A stretch of DNA of 64,000 bases from G963662985 sp963662985 (GTDB lineage Bacteria > Chloroflexota > Anaerolineae > Anaerolineales > UBA11579), in contig OY760067.1 of assembly GCA_963662985.1 (NCBI GenBank), forward strand, positions 1-64,000. Direction: 5' to 3'. The position numbers and the translations under genes are program-made. The notes below the pieces were generated by a model. It was not told the origin of the DNA. It searched no databases and was given only the letters and a program-made list of their open reading frames with translations. Positions 27,427 to 36,977 of this stretch are shown piece by piece (the first letter of the stretch is position 1; each line of letters opens with the position of its first letter).

Positions 27427-29127
27427 TTATTCCATTGTTTTATCACTATCTGTTAGGAATTTTATACTAACATCAGAATATTGTAATTTTGTTTTTAATT
27501 CTTCTACTGTATTTTTCAAGATATCTCTAATATTCAAATTTTCTCGAATTTTTGTTGTTAAGTAACTAGATAATTGTTCATTTGCTACTTGAGTCGTTGT
27601 GTCATAATACAGTAGGGCGTTTTCAAGGTTATATCCAATTTCTTCAGATATTTTTTGAATTATTATTTTTGTTTCTTCGTCAAGTAAATTATATTCAATG
27701 CCTAAATCAACATCTAAATAGCCAAAGGTAGTATTTTGTGATTGGATAGGTATTGAAAAACTTGTCCCATAATTTTGGACTATGTTTGCTGACGGCTGAT
27801 TTTCGACAGAGATCCCAACAATATTATTGTAAGAATAAGTCTTGTTTTTAGATTCAATAAAATTTCGCCAAGTCTCAAATGTATAATTCCCATATGCTTT
27901 TTGTGTTTCGATATATTGTTTTTGTAATTGATCCACCAAAGTCGCATTTGAAATAGCGATTGAAATTTGTCGAGATATTGTTTCTAATGATTCAATATCA
28001 TCATCAGAAAATGCATTTTCTGTTGTTCCTTGAATATCAAGGGCTCCAATAATATTTCCTGAAATATCTTTTAATGGTACGGCCATTTCTGCTTTAGTAT
28101 CGGGTAGTTCAGCTGTCTTTGCGTGAATTTCATCAATCATAGTTGCTTGCACAATTCGAGGTTGCCCAGTACTTGTAACAAACCCTACAATACCTTCAGC
28201 TCCAACTCTTAATCTATGATTTCGGGCAAGCATTTTCTTACCACCATCACTAGACACAGCTTTTAATATTGCCCAATCTTTATTTTCATTAATTAAGAAT
28301 AAACCTACGTGATAAAAATCTAAAAGATTGCCAATGATATTTACTGAATTATTAATTATTTCATTAATATCCAAATTTGTTGAAGTTAACAATGAAATTT
28401 CTGTTGTTGCTTCGAGATATTGAGTCTTTTTTTGTAAAACTTCATTTTGTTCTGCAAACTCTGTTCGGGCATTTTCTAATTCAGTAAATGAAAGAGCTAA
28501 TTGTTCTGAATAGCTTTGTGCCTCATTCAAAGCTAAGTTTCTTTTTGTTGTGACTCTTTTTATAAAATCATTGAAAAAGAATAAAATGGATGAGATAAAA
28601 ATAATGATAATTGCATAATAGTTAAATTCAACAACATTTGGAATAGATGGTAAATTTGATGAAATTTGATTCGTTACTTCAAGATAGAAAATTAAAAATC
28701 CAGCAAGAATTGTAATAAAACTTGTAATAATTGTATCTCTTGTTCCTAATGTAAAAGAAGCTATGATGATTGGTAATAAGAAAACTATTCTTGAAAAATC
28801 TCTAAATCCACCAGATAAAATGCCTCTGGCAAGAATAGCAGAAATTGTTAATATTATTAATGTCCAAATTGAAATATTAAAACCTTGTTGATTTACAATA
28901 TAACGAGCAAAGTACAAAATCAAAAAGACAATTAAATAAATTGATAGAATAAAAAAATTGATAGAGGATTGAGCTAAAATTGATGAAGTAATAGTTACTA
29001 AAAAGGCTATTAATAAAAATACACCAATAATTCCTGTATACAGATATATAAATCTGGACTTTAAGGTTTCTTCATCTGATGAAAATGATGGTCCAATAAA
29101 AATTGTATTAATTAAATTTCTTATCAT
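27427..29127 (-). CDS. Membrane sensor, multi-TM plus GAF, no kinase
   Basis: Protein of 566 residues. About six or seven N-terminal membrane helices (1-200) with no large extracytoplasmic domain, a coiled coil (205-250, AEQNEVLQKKTQYLEATTE), and a complete GAF domain (about 245-410) carrying FYHVGLFLIN, GGKKMLARNHRLRVGAEGIVGF, TGQPRIV and LPDTKAEMAVPL. A half-GAF follows (425-510), then the shared C-terminal module (SSYLTTKIRENLNIRDILKN). No kinase or other output domain. It is the simplest sensor of the family here; the membrane part itself may be the sensing unit. AGGAA lies 7 bases before the ATG, and the gene begins 9 bases after the upstream gene ends. Confidence 0.87.
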   Translation of the reverse strand: MIRNLINTIFIGPSFSSDEETLKSRFIYLYTGIIGVFLLIAFLVTITSSILAQSSINFFILSIYLIVFLILYFARYIVNQQGFNISIWTLIILTISAILARGILSGGFRDFSRIVFLLPIIIASFTLGTRDTIITSFITILAGFLIFYLEVTNQISSNLPSIPNVVEFNYYAIIIIFISSILFFFNDFIKRVTTKRNLALNEAQSYSEQLALSFTELENARTEFAEQNEVLQKKTQYLEATTEISLLTSTNLDINEIINNSVNIIGNLLDFYHVGLFLINENKDWAILKAVSSDGGKKMLARNHRLRVGAEGIVGFVTSTGQPRIVQATMIDEIHAKTAELPDTKAEMAVPLKDISGNIIGALDIQGTTENAFSDDDIESLETISRQISIAISNATLVDQLQKQYIETQKAYGNYTFETWRNFIESKNKTYSYNNIVGISVENQPSANIVQNYGTSFSIPIQSQNTTFGYLDVDLGIEYNLLDEETKIIIQKISEEIGYNLENALLYYDTTTQVANEQLSSYLTTKIRENLNIRDILKNTVEELKTKLQYSDVSIKFLTDSDKTME

Positions 29128-29136
29128 CCTTATTTC

Positions 29137-30852
29137 CTATAAATTTTCTTTTTCTTCATTTGAATCAGATAAAAGACGAATTGACACATTGTTTGCATTT
29201 AAACTTGTCCCGATCTTTCTTACAGCATTTTGTAAGAGGGTTTCAATATCTACTGATTTTCTTAATTCTGAAGATATTTCAGATGATATTGATGTTTGTT
29301 TCTTTATTTTTTCTATTTCTTGTTTAAGTTTTGCACTTGTAATTGCAATTGCTAATTGGTCCGCAATTATTTGTAATGATTTAATTTCTTCTTTTTTCCA
29401 TTTTTCTTTTGAATTTCTTTTTTCACAGAGAATAGAAGCGATTATTTGATCAGATATTTTTATTGGAATTGTAACTTCTGAATCATTGTTTTGTAATATG
29501 TAATTTTGATCTAAATGAGAAAAATCAATATTACTTTCTTTATTAATTTTATTTATATTTCCTTGTTGATAGACATATCCTAGAACCTTATCTGATTTTT
29601 CAGTTGGTATCCAATTGTTTGTATTTTGGGATGTTATATTTATTAAATTGTTCTTTGAATCAGTGTAGACAGGTTTATTGTAATATTGAATAAGTATCGC
29701 ATAGATAATTGCGATATTTGAGATATATTTTTCATCAAAGTCTGAAATATTATTATCAAATTTGTTTTGGAATTCAATAACGCCTAAAACATTGCCTTGA
29801 TAATAAATAGGGAAGACAATTATATAATTGGATTCAATAAAAGGATTTTCTTGGAATGCAAAACTATCTAAACCGATATTTCTTTTACGTTGAATTAAGT
29901 TATATTGGATTGATGAGATAATGATATTATCTGAACTGATATGATATCTATGTTCTTTTTCAATTAATTCTTTCCCAAATTGGTTGCTTGATAATTGCAA
30001 AGATGCCCATTCTTTATTTTTATCAAGTAAATATACACCACAGTGGATAGATTGAGTTATTTCTTCAAGTAATTTAAGAGGTTCTTCTAATCTATTTAAC
30101 CATTGTTGTTCGATTGTGATTGGTTCTAAGAGAATAGATAAAACTTCACTATATTGTTCTGAATTAAATAATTCTTTTGTAATTTCACTTAGTTTTTCAT
30201 TCGTTATGACTAAATTGTTGGTTAGGTTATCATTATTTTTTAAATATTCATCTATAGTATTTGAATTATTTGTTTCTTTTAAAGAAATTTGCTTATCAAT
30301 TATTTGCAAAAGTATAGTAAAGAATAAAATAAAAAAAATGTTGAAAAAATATACTTGGAATATATTTGATGTATTATTGTTTGGATTACTTTGGAAATAA
30401 TTTATGAGTTTTATGGATGAGTTGTTTTGTAATACTAATAAAATAGTGGAAGATAATATTGAAACAATACCATTCATCCATATTATTTGATTATTTAATA
30501 AAATATATGATAGGTATATTACAAATATATACCCTAAGAAAAATGGTGAATAAATGCCATTAGAAATGAATAAAATTAAAAGAAATAGTGCCCATGCTTG
30601 GAAGGTTAGTATTATTGAAATTAATTGATCTGTTTTATTGTTAGAACGGTAACTTATTATGAATAGTAAACTTGTTAAAATTAATCCAATACTTAGTAAA
30701 ACGTAAATAACGTAAATATTTTTTTCAAAGATAGAAGATGAGATTGTTAGTAAATATGAAAAGATTAAAAATTCAAAAAAAGCCGTAATTTGAATAATAA
30801 TTTTTTTATTTGAAGTTGTTTTTTCAATATTATTTAATAAATTATTATTCAT
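29137..30852 (-). CDS. Membrane sensor with diverged GAF domain, no kinase
   Basis: Protein of 571 residues organised like the next gene downstream: about six membrane helices (1-190), a linker, a diverged GAF (about 240-395), a half-GAF (430-510) and the C-terminal module (ISSELRKSVDIETLLQNAVRKI). The GAF keeps the CGVYLLDKNKEWASLQ start, but the RLxVGxxGxVGY block is replaced by KEHRYHISSDNIIISS, so the ligand pocket has changed or been lost. I chose the ATG at 30852: GGAG lies 6 bases before it, while the frame would otherwise open at a TTG 12 bases upstream. Its start overlaps the end of the preceding sensor gene by 8 bases. Confidence 0.85.
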   Translation of the reverse strand: MNNNLLNNIEKTTSNKKIIIQITAFFEFLIFSYLLTISSSIFEKNIYVIYVLLSIGLILTSLLFIISYRSNNKTDQLISIILTFQAWALFLLILFISNGIYSPFFLGYIFVIYLSYILLNNQIIWMNGIVSILSSTILLVLQNNSSIKLINYFQSNPNNNTSNIFQVYFFNIFFILFFTILLQIIDKQISLKETNNSNTIDEYLKNNDNLTNNLVITNEKLSEITKELFNSEQYSEVLSILLEPITIEQQWLNRLEEPLKLLEEITQSIHCGVYLLDKNKEWASLQLSSNQFGKELIEKEHRYHISSDNIIISSIQYNLIQRKRNIGLDSFAFQENPFIESNYIIVFPIYYQGNVLGVIEFQNKFDNNISDFDEKYISNIAIIYAILIQYYNKPVYTDSKNNLINITSQNTNNWIPTEKSDKVLGYVYQQGNINKINKESNIDFSHLDQNYILQNNDSEVTIPIKISDQIIASILCEKRNSKEKWKKEEIKSLQIIADQLAIAITSAKLKQEIEKIKKQTSISSEISSELRKSVDIETLLQNAVRKIGTSLNANNVSIRLLSDSNEEKENL

Positions 30853-33691
30853 TAATTTCTCCAAATTGATTTTCTATACTTTTATTAATTTGAATTTCTA
30901 CTTTTGGAATATCAAATTTTTCACCAATTGATTTTGATGCATTTTGTAAAACCTCATCTAGGTTAGGTGATGAAAAAATATCTTTTATAATTGTGTCAAT
31001 TAGTTGTTTATTGTTATTTTCAAGATTAAATTGATCAATAAGTCGTAATTTTCCTAATAATTTACCAATTTCTTCTGTGAATTTAATTAGTAATGGTAAA
31101 TTAGCTTCAAGGTTTTCTTTTGAATCATATGATACTGAAATAACATTAATCACATTTTTGTTATCAAATATTGGAAGGGCAACTGTGTTTGGGTAAATGT
31201 TTTTTAAGGATTGGAAATTATTGCTAATAACAACTTTTTTCATTTCCCATGCAAGTCTGCAAACTTCATTTTCATTATTTATCTCTTGGATATCATATAA
31301 ATTATACTTATATCCCATTGATACTTGATTTGATAATAAATAATTATTTAAATTTTCTTGATTTAAATTATTAATAGTAAATTCTAAATTTTGATTCTTT
31401 TCTTCTAATGAATTAATTTTCTGATTTTTTGAATAATAAATGCCCAATTGATTCGCTAAATTTTGAAAAATGAAAAAATCATCTCCAGAAAAGGAATTTC
31501 GATTATAAGAATGAATATTTAAGACACCTAAAATTTGGTTTTCTACTTTTATTGGTATTGCCAATTCATCCAGAGAATCTTGTAGTAATGGATGAGATAG
31601 ATATTTACCATAAATCGAACCAGCTATAGCAAAGTTTTTTCTCAATGCTTCACAAATAGGTGTGTCCGCTAAAACATTTATTTTATAATTTGATTCTTTT
31701 AATAAAAATCCTTCTTGCCCTGAACCTGTAAAATAATGTAAATAATCATCTTTGAAAATAAAAATACAAGTATGATAAAAATCAAATTTTTGATTTATTA
31801 ATTCAACGGCTTGATGTAATAATTTATTGGTATTTATTAAGTGAGAAATTTCAATTGATATTGAAGAAATATTTTTTAAATCCAATATTTTTTTATTTAA
31901 CAATGATGTTTCAGAATATAATTGTGTTTCATTTTGATTAATGGTTGTTTGGAATTTCTCTTCAAGTTTTTTCAAATCGTTATTTAGCAAATATATTTCA
32001 TCATAATTATTGTAATTTGTTGATGATATTTTATTTGTCTCGATAAAATTATTAATATTTTTTATTATTTCTTTTATTCCTTGATTTATTGCAAGTGTAT
32101 TTGATTGAGAGATAATAATATAAAAAGCAGAAAGTATTGTCCCTAAGATAAAATAAATAAGAATAGATTGGTTAATTTTTGTGAGTATATTTGAATAAGG
32201 AATTAAACTAGCAATAATAAAATTATTTTCTTTTACATTTTTATTTTCTAGGCCAACGTATTTTTCAATTTGATTATTGTCACCTTCATAAATTGCATCA
32301 AAAACCTTATCATTTTCAAGAGAGTACAATAATGAAGAAAAAAGATTATTATAAGGGTAACTATCTTGATTGTAATTTTCAGGCAGCTTTTTCAACTGAA
32401 TTAATTCATCAATTTTTTCTTGAGGGAAATTTATGAGCGGAATTGTAAAGGAATATTGATTGTTATTTCCATTGTATAACTGCACAAAATCTTTATCCAT
32501 AATAATTGCATAATTATCTGAATTATTAAAGAAGGATATTTCTTTTATTAAATTATCAAAAACCAGATAATTAAATGCATATACTAAAACACCATTAGCG
32601 CTTGAATATCTATTATTAATTGGAAAGGTGAAGTACATATATGAGAAATTTGAATTAGAACTCAATTTAAAATCTGTTATGTAGGGCTCTGTTTTCATAT
32701 TATCTACGAAAAAATCAGTTGTTTTGAAAAAATTTAATTTATTACTATCGGAAATTGCTAGTAAATTCCCGTTTCCGTCTAAAACGGCTGCAACAAAATT
32801 ATTCCCACTATAACCTGAATCGCTTTTAATTATATCGAGGCTAGATTCAATATTATTTTGCTGATCAATTGATAAATTATTTAAATATTCATTTTCTATA
32901 TATTCAGTGAAAATGGAAAGTTCTGCTGTGTTTTGGATAGATAAACTTTGTTTGTTATAAAAATTTTCAATGGAGTATGAAATTTGATCTATTGATGAAG
33001 AAATTTCACTTTGCCTTTCAGATATTGATGAACTATAGTTGTTTGCGAAAACTAATAATAATATTAATGAAATGCCAAGGGTTAAGGCTATTGATTGATT
33101 TGAATCCATTCTTGATTTAATTGGAAAATACTTAATTAATCGTAAATAATTAATAATATAGATAGCGGAGATAAACACAATTAAAACTAAATATATTGTG
33201 TATATCAATTGAAGCGTATTTTCTTGTAAATAAATTCTTGAAGGCAAATTTCTTAAGAAAAAATCAAATAAAACAGCAAGTAAACCTAATAGATTAGTTG
33301 TGATAAAAACGGGAACTTTTAGATTATCTGAAAGGTATGAGAAAATTAAGATCGTTGTTGGTACGATAATCAATAAAAAGGAAAGGGCTCCTAGATTTTT
33401 ATAAATAGCTGCAATTCCAAGGTAAGCTATATTAAAACTAAATATTGAAATCAACATTCCAATATTTAGTTTGTTTTTGTTTACTAAATATGAAGCTATA
33501 ATATTTCCAATAAAACCAATACCGGCTGAAATGATCAATATTACACTTTGAGATGAAGATAGTCCTATGGGTATAAAAGCAAAAAATAGGATTGTTAATC
33601 CTGCAAGAAGGATACGGATTATTGTTGTGTTGAGAGATTGTTTCTTTTGAAGGGATTCTAGTATTTTATTGTTGCTTGTTAATTCTGTCAT
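30845..33691 (-). CDS. Membrane sensor, multi-TM, extracytoplasmic domain and diverged GAF, no kinase
   Basis: Protein of 948 residues with about six N-terminal membrane helices (20-195), another at about 200-220, an extracytoplasmic Cache-like domain (about 225-505), a helix at about 507-528 and a HAMP-like linker. A diverged GAF follows (about 613-765, FYHTCIFIFKDD), then a half-GAF (about 800-885) and the C-terminal module (LIDTIIKDIFSSPNLDEVLQNASKSI). The RLxVGxxGxVGY signature of related GAFs is absent. No kinase. The ATG at 33691 has GGAG 6 bases upstream; the frame otherwise opens at a TTG 15 bases earlier. The stop codon overlaps the next gene, so translation is probably coupled. Confidence 0.85.
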   Translation of the reverse strand: MTELTSNNKILESLQKKQSLNTTIIRILLAGLTILFFAFIPIGLSSSQSVILIISAGIGFIGNIIASYLVNKNKLNIGMLISIFSFNIAYLGIAAIYKNLGALSFLLIIVPTTILIFSYLSDNLKVPVFITTNLLGLLAVLFDFFLRNLPSRIYLQENTLQLIYTIYLVLIVFISAIYIINYLRLIKYFPIKSRMDSNQSIALTLGISLILLLVFANNYSSSISERQSEISSSIDQISYSIENFYNKQSLSIQNTAELSIFTEYIENEYLNNLSIDQQNNIESSLDIIKSDSGYSGNNFVAAVLDGNGNLLAISDSNKLNFFKTTDFFVDNMKTEPYITDFKLSSNSNFSYMYFTFPINNRYSSANGVLVYAFNYLVFDNLIKEISFFNNSDNYAIIMDKDFVQLYNGNNNQYSFTIPLINFPQEKIDELIQLKKLPENYNQDSYPYNNLFSSLLYSLENDKVFDAIYEGDNNQIEKYVGLENKNVKENNFIIASLIPYSNILTKINQSILIYFILGTILSAFYIIISQSNTLAINQGIKEIIKNINNFIETNKISSTNYNNYDEIYLLNNDLKKLEEKFQTTINQNETQLYSETSLLNKKILDLKNISSISIEISHLINTNKLLHQAVELINQKFDFYHTCIFIFKDDYLHYFTGSGQEGFLLKESNYKINVLADTPICEALRKNFAIAGSIYGKYLSHPLLQDSLDELAIPIKVENQILGVLNIHSYNRNSFSGDDFFIFQNLANQLGIYYSKNQKINSLEEKNQNLEFTINNLNQENLNNYLLSNQVSMGYKYNLYDIQEINNENEVCRLAWEMKKVVISNNFQSLKNIYPNTVALPIFDNKNVINVISVSYDSKENLEANLPLLIKFTEEIGKLLGKLRLIDQFNLENNNKQLIDTIIKDIFSSPNLDEVLQNASKSIGEKFDIPKVEIQINKSIENQFGEINE

Positions 33692-33708
33692 TGATAACTC
33701 CTTCAAAA

Positions 33709-35769
33709 TTAATTATTGTTTTTATCAATATCAAATCTTTGAATTACTGCTTCAGAGACATGTGGTAACTCACTAATCTTTTTGACAATCGATTGTAGTA
33801 AAGTGTCAAAATTATTAATTGATTGGAATTCTTCTATAAATGAATCAATTAATTTCTGTTGATCAATACTTAGATCAATATATTTAACCCTTATTTCTTC
33901 TTGCGTTTGCGTATTTACTTGATTTGTATTATTTTGTGTTTTAAAATCTTGTTCATTAATGTTCTCAGGATTTTTTAATATTGAATTTTTCATTTCATCA
34001 AAAATACCTGAAAGTTTATTAATTTTTCCTACGTTTTCACCTAAATCAATTAGAATTTCCATAAATTCATCTGAAAACATTTCTGGTTTTGAACTATAAA
34101 AAACAAATGCTCCATAACTAATTTCTTGATTAGATATTGGCACAATAAATTCTTCATATTTTTTATTTGATTTAGAATCTATTATTTCTCTTTTTCTTGC
34201 AATTTTATTTTGAGTTGTCCAAATTACATTATCAATATTTACACTAGAAATAAAATCACCATTAAAATTATCAGACTGATTAATTAATTCTATATTTCTT
34301 CCATCATTCTTTGATATATAAAACATAAATTTTTCAATGCCATAGTCTTCAACGATGGTTTTGTTAATCTTTGAGAAAATTGAATTATTATTTATTTCCG
34401 ATATTATTTCTTTATAAATTCTTAACTCATTGCGCAAATTTTCAATGGACTTTTCATATACAAAAGATCTTTTTGTGAATTCTTCAACGCTTTTTTCAAT
34501 TGTATTGAGTTCAGTAAAGAGTTCGTTTTCACTCGAAGTTATTAATTCTTCTAGTATATTTAAATTTTCTGAGTCATCTGTTAGTTCATTTAATTCTACT
34601 GTATTTGGTAAAAACCCCATTCGCATTAGACGATCTAAAAGTTTAATGTATGAAGAAGTTAATTCGGAAAAATCCTTATTTGTTAAAGATGGGAGTTTGA
34701 AATTCCAATCTCCTGATGAAAGATGTTCATTTGCGTTGATAATTTGTGATATTGGTGCCACTGTATTATTTATTAATATATTTACTGTAAGTACAAGCAA
34801 TACAATCGCTAAAATTATAATAAATATATATATTACTAAATAAATGTAATATTGTTGCGTTGTCTCTTCAGGTGCATAACTTGTACCAATACCTAAATTT
34901 AAATCCTTATCCCAGGTAAAGACAGTTTGAGAATCTTGATTGTTAAAGTTAGTGGTTTGAGAATAAACTATTCCAGCGTTTTCAGATTCTTTTGAAAAAA
35001 GACTTTTATAATATTCTTTTTGATTCTCATTTAAACTTTGAATATTTAGAGAATAATTCGTGGGTGAATAAAGATAATAGTTTTGATCTTCAGTTGCTAT
35101 AAACAAATCACTTTCAGGGAAAATTTTCTCTGTTGTGTTGATAATATCTGAAAGATGGGAAATATTCCCAATACCAATCACAGCGCCATTGGGGTTACCT
35201 ATATTTGTAAACAGGGGGTAAATTTGGACAATAGATTGCTGTGGGAACATTGATGTAAGATCTTCAATAAAATATACACCATCAAGACCTTGTCTTGCAT
35301 AATTTACAAAGAAGTATTCACGATTTATGGAAATAAATAATAAATTCTCATCTGAGCTAGCTAAGACTTGTCCGTTTTTATCTACTACTATAACTTGATC
35401 AAAATATTTTTTATTTGTTAACGAATATGTGTTAGCTAGTGATAATAATTGTTCAGATATGTATGAAGAGTTATCAATATCAATAGGGGTATCGTATTTA
35501 TTTTGAAGATTTTCACTTAATGCTATATCCTGTAAAATCATATGGCCTTCAACAGCCCATTGATTTAAATTATCTAAAGTAAATTCATGACGTAGATATA
35601 AATTCTTATTATTAGTTGTTTCTTGGAAATTGTTTAATCTTTGGAAAGAAAAAAAGACGGCAATGAAGATAAATAAAATAATAACAGGAATACTTATTAA
35701 TAATAACGTGCGTGATAATTTTGAACCTATACTTGTTTTATTATTTTTTATTCTAAATTTATTAGGCAT
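33709..35769 (-). CDS. Membrane sensor, Cache-HAMP plus diverged GAF, no kinase
   Basis: Protein of 686 residues with the layout of a double-Cache receptor: membrane helix about 17-40, extracytoplasmic domain 40-300 (SYISEQLLSLANTYSLTNKK, QVIVVDKNGQVLASSDE, YFVNYARQG typical of dCache_1), membrane helix about 308-333 and HAMP about 335-385. Then a coiled coil, a weak GAF-like region (about 473-593) and the C-terminal module (IEEFQSINNFDTLLQSIVKKI). It has neither a kinase nor a methyl-accepting signalling domain. The ATG at 35769 has AGGA 8 bases before it and starts 13 bases after the upstream receiver gene; the longer frame from 35808 would overlap that gene. It is the first sensor of the operon. 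Confidence 0.86.
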   Translation of the reverse strand: MPNKFRIKNNKTSIGSKLSRTLLLISIPVIILFIFIAVFFSFQRLNNFQETTNNKNLYLRHEFTLDNLNQWAVEGHMILQDIALSENLQNKYDTPIDIDNSSYISEQLLSLANTYSLTNKKYFDQVIVVDKNGQVLASSDENLLFISINREYFFVNYARQGLDGVYFIEDLTSMFPQQSIVQIYPLFTNIGNPNGAVIGIGNISHLSDIINTTEKIFPESDLFIATEDQNYYLYSPTNYSLNIQSLNENQKEYYKSLFSKESENAGIVYSQTTNFNNQDSQTVFTWDKDLNLGIGTSYAPEETTQQYYIYLVIYIFIIILAIVLLVLTVNILINNTVAPISQIINANEHLSSGDWNFKLPSLTNKDFSELTSSYIKLLDRLMRMGFLPNTVELNELTDDSENLNILEELITSSENELFTELNTIEKSVEEFTKRSFVYEKSIENLRNELRIYKEIISEINNNSIFSKINKTIVEDYGIEKFMFYISKNDGRNIELINQSDNFNGDFISSVNIDNVIWTTQNKIARKREIIDSKSNKKYEEFIVPISNQEISYGAFVFYSSKPEMFSDEFMEILIDLGENVGKINKLSGIFDEMKNSILKNPENINEQDFKTQNNTNQVNTQTQEEIRVKYIDLSIDQQKLIDSFIEEFQSINNFDTLLQSIVKKISELPHVSEAVIQRFDIDKNNN

Positions 35770-35782
35770 ATTTTTTTCCTGT

Positions 35783-36184
35783 TTATAATTGCCAAACTTC
35801 TCCACCATTAAAAACTGTCAATATTTGATTGTAAAAAATATCAGGGTTAATTGGTTTTCCTATAAAACCCTCAAAACCAGCTTTTTTTGCTTTTGCCATT
35901 TCTTCAATGCTAGATTCTGCAGTTACGGCGATAATTGGAATTTTGTCAAATTCTTTTGTTTCTCTTATTTTTGAAAATGCTTGATAACCATTTTCATACG
36001 GTAAACGAATATCCATTAGGATTAAATCTATATCTGATAAAGATTTTGCAAATTCTACTACTTCAAATCCTGATGTTTTCCATTCACAATGAATTTCTTC
36101 ATGATTTAGAATTCTTGCAATTAGCAAATAATTTGAAGGATTGTCTTCTACGATTAAGATATTTTTTAATTGTTTTTGAACCAT
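35783..36184 (-). CDS. Single-domain response regulator
   Basis: Stand-alone receiver of 133 residues with no output domain, similar in build to DivK/CheY-type regulators. Acidic pair Glu13/Asp14 (IVEDN), phosphoacceptor Asp58 (LILMDIRLP), Thr88 (AVTAES) and Lys110 (IGKP) are all present, so it should accept a phosphoryl group. It is the second gene of the sensor operon, 2 bases after another single-domain regulator. Such proteins relay phosphate or act through protein contacts; here the hybrid kinase of the same operon is the likely partner. Confidence 0.93.
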   Translation of the reverse strand: MVQKQLKNILIVEDNPSNYLLIARILNHEEIHCEWKTSGFEVVEFAKSLSDIDLILMDIRLPYENGYQAFSKIRETKEFDKIPIIAVTAESSIEEMAKAKKAGFEGFIGKPINPDIFYNQILTVFNGGEVWQL

Positions 36185-36186
36185 TG

Positions 36187-36564
36187 TTATTTCTTATTAT
36201 TTTCAATATATGAAATTAATGTTTTGGGTAGTTTTTCTATATCTATAGGTTTTTGAATGTAACCATCACAACCTGCTTCAAGGCTTTTTTCTTTATCACC
36301 TTTCATAACATTAGCAGTAAGTGCAATTATTGGAACATCTTGCATTGTGGGAAATTTTCGGATTAATGATGTAAGTGTATAGCCGTCTAAATCTGGAAGA
36401 TTGATATCCATCAGAATTAAGTCTACTTGGATATTTGGAAAAATTTCTAAAGCCTCTTTTGCTGTTTCTGCAAAGATTACAGAAAAATCCATGGCTTCAA
36501 GAACGCGTTTAATCAGCATTCTATTTCCAACATTATCTTCAACATAAAGAATTGAGTAGGACAT
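36187..36564 (-). CDS. Single-domain response regulator, first gene of the sensor operon
   Basis: Receiver of 125 residues, DivK-like. Glu9/Asp10 (YVEDN), phosphoacceptor Asp53 (LILMDINLP), Thr83 (ALTANVM) and Lys105 (IQKP) are complete. There is no DNA-binding or enzymatic output. GGAG lies 10 bases before the ATG. It opens the minus-strand operon of 14 genes; the promoter must lie between here and the tRNA gene at 36682, but I see no convincing -35/-10 pair there. Confidence 0.93.
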   Translation of the reverse strand: MSYSILYVEDNVGNRMLIKRVLEAMDFSVIFAETAKEALEIFPNIQVDLILMDINLPDLDGYTLTSLIRKFPTMQDVPIIALTANVMKGDKEKSLEAGCDGYIQKPIDIEKLPKTLISYIENNKK

Positions 36565-36681
36565 ACATTTATTTCTCCTTAATTAACCTACTTTATTTTA
36601 CTTTAATTTAATGAAATGAGTATAAAATGAGTAAGAAATTAGGGAATTGTAAGGAGAATTTTAATGTTTAAATAAAAAAAG

Positions 36682-36753
36682 AGCGGGTAGCGGGACTCGA
36701 ACCCGCGAATGGTAGCTTGGGAAGCTACTGCCTTACCACTTGGCGATACCCGC
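36682..36753 (-). tRNA. tRNA-Gly (anticodon CCC)
   Basis: Cloverleaf on the minus strand: acceptor GCGGGTA/TACCCGC, anticodon stem GTAGC/GCTAC with loop TTCCCAA (anticodon CCC), T loop GGTTCGAGTCC, and discriminator U as expected for glycine. The 3' CCA is not encoded: the gene runs straight into TCTTTTTTT. It lies between the sensor operon and the divergent threonine-synthase-like gene, in the stretch 36565-36977 that otherwise holds only AT-rich leader sequence. Confidence 0.95.
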
Positions 36754-36977
36754 AATTTTCTGTGTTGAATTTTACCAGAATAATTATTATTTGCAACAAA
36801 TAGGCTTAATATAAAGATATTAATATTTTATTGAGAGAGTTTTCTATCGATTGAACGATAAATTTAAAATATAATAATCTTGCCGTAAAAAGGGGTTTTA
36901 ATCTTTAGAAAATTTTTTTTCATAGAAAAATAATATTATGCTATTATTTTATCAATTATAAAGATAGGTATTCGTAT

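Noticed and set aside
34430..34843. 137-residue plus-strand frame inside the Cache/GAF sensor
   Set aside because: It is antisense to a coherent multi-domain protein and Ser/Phe-rich as expected from reversed codons.
36565..36681. Promoter of the sensor operon
   Set aside because: AT-rich sequence gives many loose -10 matches, such as TATACT on the minus strand, but no -35 at acceptable spacing, so no call was made.
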